From contig DFSK01000085.1 in NCBI GenBank assembly GCA_002378605.1, forward strand, positions 7,660 to 15,005: a stretch of DNA of 7,346 nucleotides, written 5' to 3'. The translations under genes and the position numbers were made by a program. How positions within the stretch are numbered: position 1 is the first letter of the stretch; the number at the start of each line of letters is the position of its first letter. This document shows positions 5,530-7,346 of this stretch, one piece after another. The notes beneath the pieces were generated by a model. That model did no database searches. It was not told where the DNA came from and saw only the letters and a program-made list of their open reading frames with translations. The stretch is from Alphaproteobacteria bacterium UBA3439. Lineage in GTDB: Bacteria; Pseudomonadota; Alphaproteobacteria; Puniceispirillales; Puniceispirillaceae.

Positions 5530-7346
5530 ATGTTATCACTTCCTTTGCCGCAAGCCGCCTTTGCCAGCCGTCATATCGGCATTAATGACACCGATATCGA
5601 CAAAATGCTTGATGCGGTTGACGCCGCCTCGATGGCGGCCTTACTGGATTCGGTGATTCCCGAAAATATTCGGCGCCAAAGCAAAATGGCATTGGCACCC
5701 GCGCTTTTGGAACATGAAGCATTGGCTGAATTAAGGGGCTTTGCCGCCAAAAATCAGGTCAAAACATCACTCATCGGGATGGGCTATTATAATTGTCATA
5801 CTCCGCCGGTGATTCAGCGCAATATTTTGGAAAATCCGGCTTGGTACACCGCCTATACCCCCTATCAGCCGGAAATTTCCCAAGGGCGGCTTGAGGCGAT
5901 TTTGAATTTCCAAACGATGATCATCGACCTAACCGGAATGGATATAGCCAATGGTTCGCTTCTTGATGAAGCCACCGCCGCTGCCGAAGGCATGGCGCTG
6001 GCAAGCCGTATGCATAAACCCAAAGGCAATCGCTTTGTCGTTGATCCAGATACGCATCCGCAAACCATTGCCATTTTGAAAACCCGTGCCGAACCGCTTG
6101 GCATCATCATTGATGTCCAGCCCATTGGCGCATCATTGCCCGATAATTGCTTTGGCGGGCTGCTTAGTTATCCGGGCAGCTGCGGCGCCATTCGTGACCT
6201 ATCTGGCGAGATTGCCACCATTCATGATGGCGGCGGCTTGGCGGTTGTTTGTGCTGATCTTTTGGCGCTGACCCTGCTCACACCGCCGGGCGAAATGGGC
6301 GCCGATATTGTGGTTGGCAGCGCGCAAAGATTTGGTGTGCCATTCAGCTTTGGCGGGCCACATGCGGCTTATTTTGCTTGCAGCCAAGCCTTGCAACGGT
6401 CAATCCCCGGACGGTTGGTCGGGGTGTCGCGTGATTCCAACGGCCGCCCCGCTTACCGGCTGGCATTGCAAACCCGCGAACAGCATATCCGCCGCGAAAA
6501 AGCCACATCCAATATCTGCACTGCACAGGCCCTATTGGCCATTATGGCAAGCTTTTATGCGGTTTGGCATGGGCCAGAAGGGCTGCAAAACATCGCTGCC
6601 CATAGCAACCGGCAAGCACGTCGTTTCGCCGCCGCAATGATGGCGGCTGGCCGCACGATTCGGCATCAAACATTTTTCGACACGGTCGTGATCGAAGCGG
6701 CCGATGATCGTGACGCGCTAATGGCGGCGGCGGTGGCGGCTGGCTTTAACCTTCGGCAATTGGATAATGCAGTTGCGGCCAGCTTTGATGAAACCATTGA
6801 TGATGTCGCCCTTGCCGCCATCATTACCGCGCTTGGCGGTGGTTTAAGTGATGATCACATTGACAGCATTCCATCACAACTTGTCCGAAGCAGCCCGTTT
6901 TTAACGCATCATGTGTTTCATCAATACCGCTCGGAAACTGAATTGCTGCGCTATATGCGCCGGCTTGCCGATCGTGATCTTGCGCTTGACCGCTGTATGA
7001 TTCCGCTTGGATCCTGTACGATGAAATTGAATGCAACAGCCGAAATGATGCCAATCACATGGCCCGAATTTGCCAATATTCATCCCTATGCGCCTGATGA
7101 CCAAACCAGTGGCTATCGTGAGATGATTTCGCGGCTTGAAGAGATGCTGTGCCAATGCACTGGCTATGCCGCAATGTCATTGCAGCCAAATGCAGGCGCG
7201 CAAGGCGAATTTGCCGGATTGCTGGCGATTTCACGCTATCATCAATCACGCGGCGATTATGACCGTAATATTTGTTTAATCCCATCATCGGCGCATGGCA
7301 CCAATCCGGCATCGGCGGCAATGGCCGGTATGAAAGTCGTTGTGGT
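5530..7346 (+). CDS. gcvP: Glycine dehydrogenase (decarboxylating), P protein, N-terminal 605 residues (partial)
   Basis: GcvP is the PLP enzyme that decarboxylates glycine and loads the aminomethyl group onto GcvH. The frame is open from ATG 5530 to the right edge without a stop. The start has AAAGGA (5518-5523) 6 bases upstream, and the SRHIG motif follows at residues 13-17. [16 protein letters not shown] (83-98) and [14 protein letters not shown] (109-122) are diagnostic of the N-terminal half. [10 protein letters not shown] (492-501) and HGTNPASA (589-596) belong to the C-terminal half. Both halves are in one frame, so this is the long single-chain form (about 950 residues in full), not the split GcvPA/GcvPB type. 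The PLP-binding lysine lies beyond the window and cannot be checked; roughly 340-350 residues are missing. No frameshift was seen in the visible part. The gene is third in the operon, separated from gcvH by a 92-base gap with small hairpins. Confidence 0.97.
   Translation, partial: MLSLPLPQAAFASRHIGINDTDIDKMLDAVDAASMAALLDSVIPENIRRQSKMALAPALLEHEALAELRGFAAKNQVKTSLIGMGYYNCHTPPVIQRNILENPAWYTAYTPYQPEISQGRLEAILNFQTMIIDLTGMDIANGSLLDEATAAAEGMALASRMHKPKGNRFVVDPDTHPQTIAILKTRAEPLGIIIDVQPIGASLPDNCFGGLLSYPGSCGAIRDLSGEIATIHDGGGLAVVCADLLALTLLTPPGEMGADIVVGSAQRFGVPFSFGGPHAAYFACSQALQRSIPGRLVGVSRDSNGRPAYRLALQTREQHIRREKATSNICTAQALLAIMASFYAVWHGPEGLQNIAAHSNRQARRFAAAMMAAGRTIRHQTFFDTVVIEAADDRDALMAAAVAAGFNLRQLDNAVAASFDETIDDVALAAIITALGGGLSDDHIDSIPSQLVRSSPFLTHHVFHQYRSETELLRYMRRLADRDLALDRCMIPLGSCTMKLNATAEMMPITWPEFANIHPYAPDDQTSGYREMISRLEEMLCQCTGYAAMSLQPNAGAQGEFAGLLAISRYHQSRGDYDRNICLIPSSAHGTNPASAAMAGMKVVV

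Overview
The window looks like a chromosomal segment of an alphaproteobacterium. Base composition is roughly balanced. The gene content is typical: a PntB tail, an M3 oligoendopeptidase, an ABC1/AarF kinase-like protein of the short soluble type, and a glycine-cleavage operon headed by a glycine riboswitch. A marine SAR116-like lineage would fit, but that is an impression from the proteins and was not tested. No mobile element, phage gene, CRISPR array, tRNA or rRNA was seen.

Layout. Positions 1-174 hold the last 57 codons of pntB (+ strand), the beta subunit of the proton-translocating NAD(P) transhydrogenase. A strong hairpin terminator at 197-233 has an A-run on one side and a T-run on the other. 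It separates pntB from a convergent minus-strand pair, so it probably serves both. That pair is an oligoendopeptidase F-like gene (3439 down to 1661) followed by an ABC1/AarF-family gene (1661 down to 273). Their stop and start share one base (TAATG), so they are probably one translationally coupled unit. The 513-base divergent intergenic region (3440-3952) carries the leader of the peptidase gene, including a perfect 13-base tandem repeat, and on the + strand a tandem glycine riboswitch.

From 3953 to the right edge runs gcvT-gcvH-gcvP, all + strand and cut inside gcvP. GcvP (P-protein) decarboxylates glycine and passes the aminomethyl group to the lipoyl arm of GcvH. GcvT transfers the one-carbon unit to tetrahydrofolate and releases ammonia. 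The fourth component, lipoamide dehydrogenase, is not in the window. The riboswitch senses glycine, the substrate, and is expected to switch the operon on when glycine is abundant.

The most unusual feature is in the riboswitch. Aptamer I is compact, but aptamer II has about 93 bases between its conserved CCGAAGGGG and TCTCTCAGG segments, where aptamer I has about 13. The extra sequence can fold by hand into two hairpins. The leader and inter-aptamer linker also pair, as expected for the known leader-linker (P0) helix. Automatic gene calling can be misled here: the longest gcvT reading frame starts at a TTG inside aptamer II, while the likely start is a GTG at 3953 with a good ribosome binding site. 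Apart from this variant riboswitch, the genes are ordinary housekeeping genes, and I see no evidence for a wholly new system.
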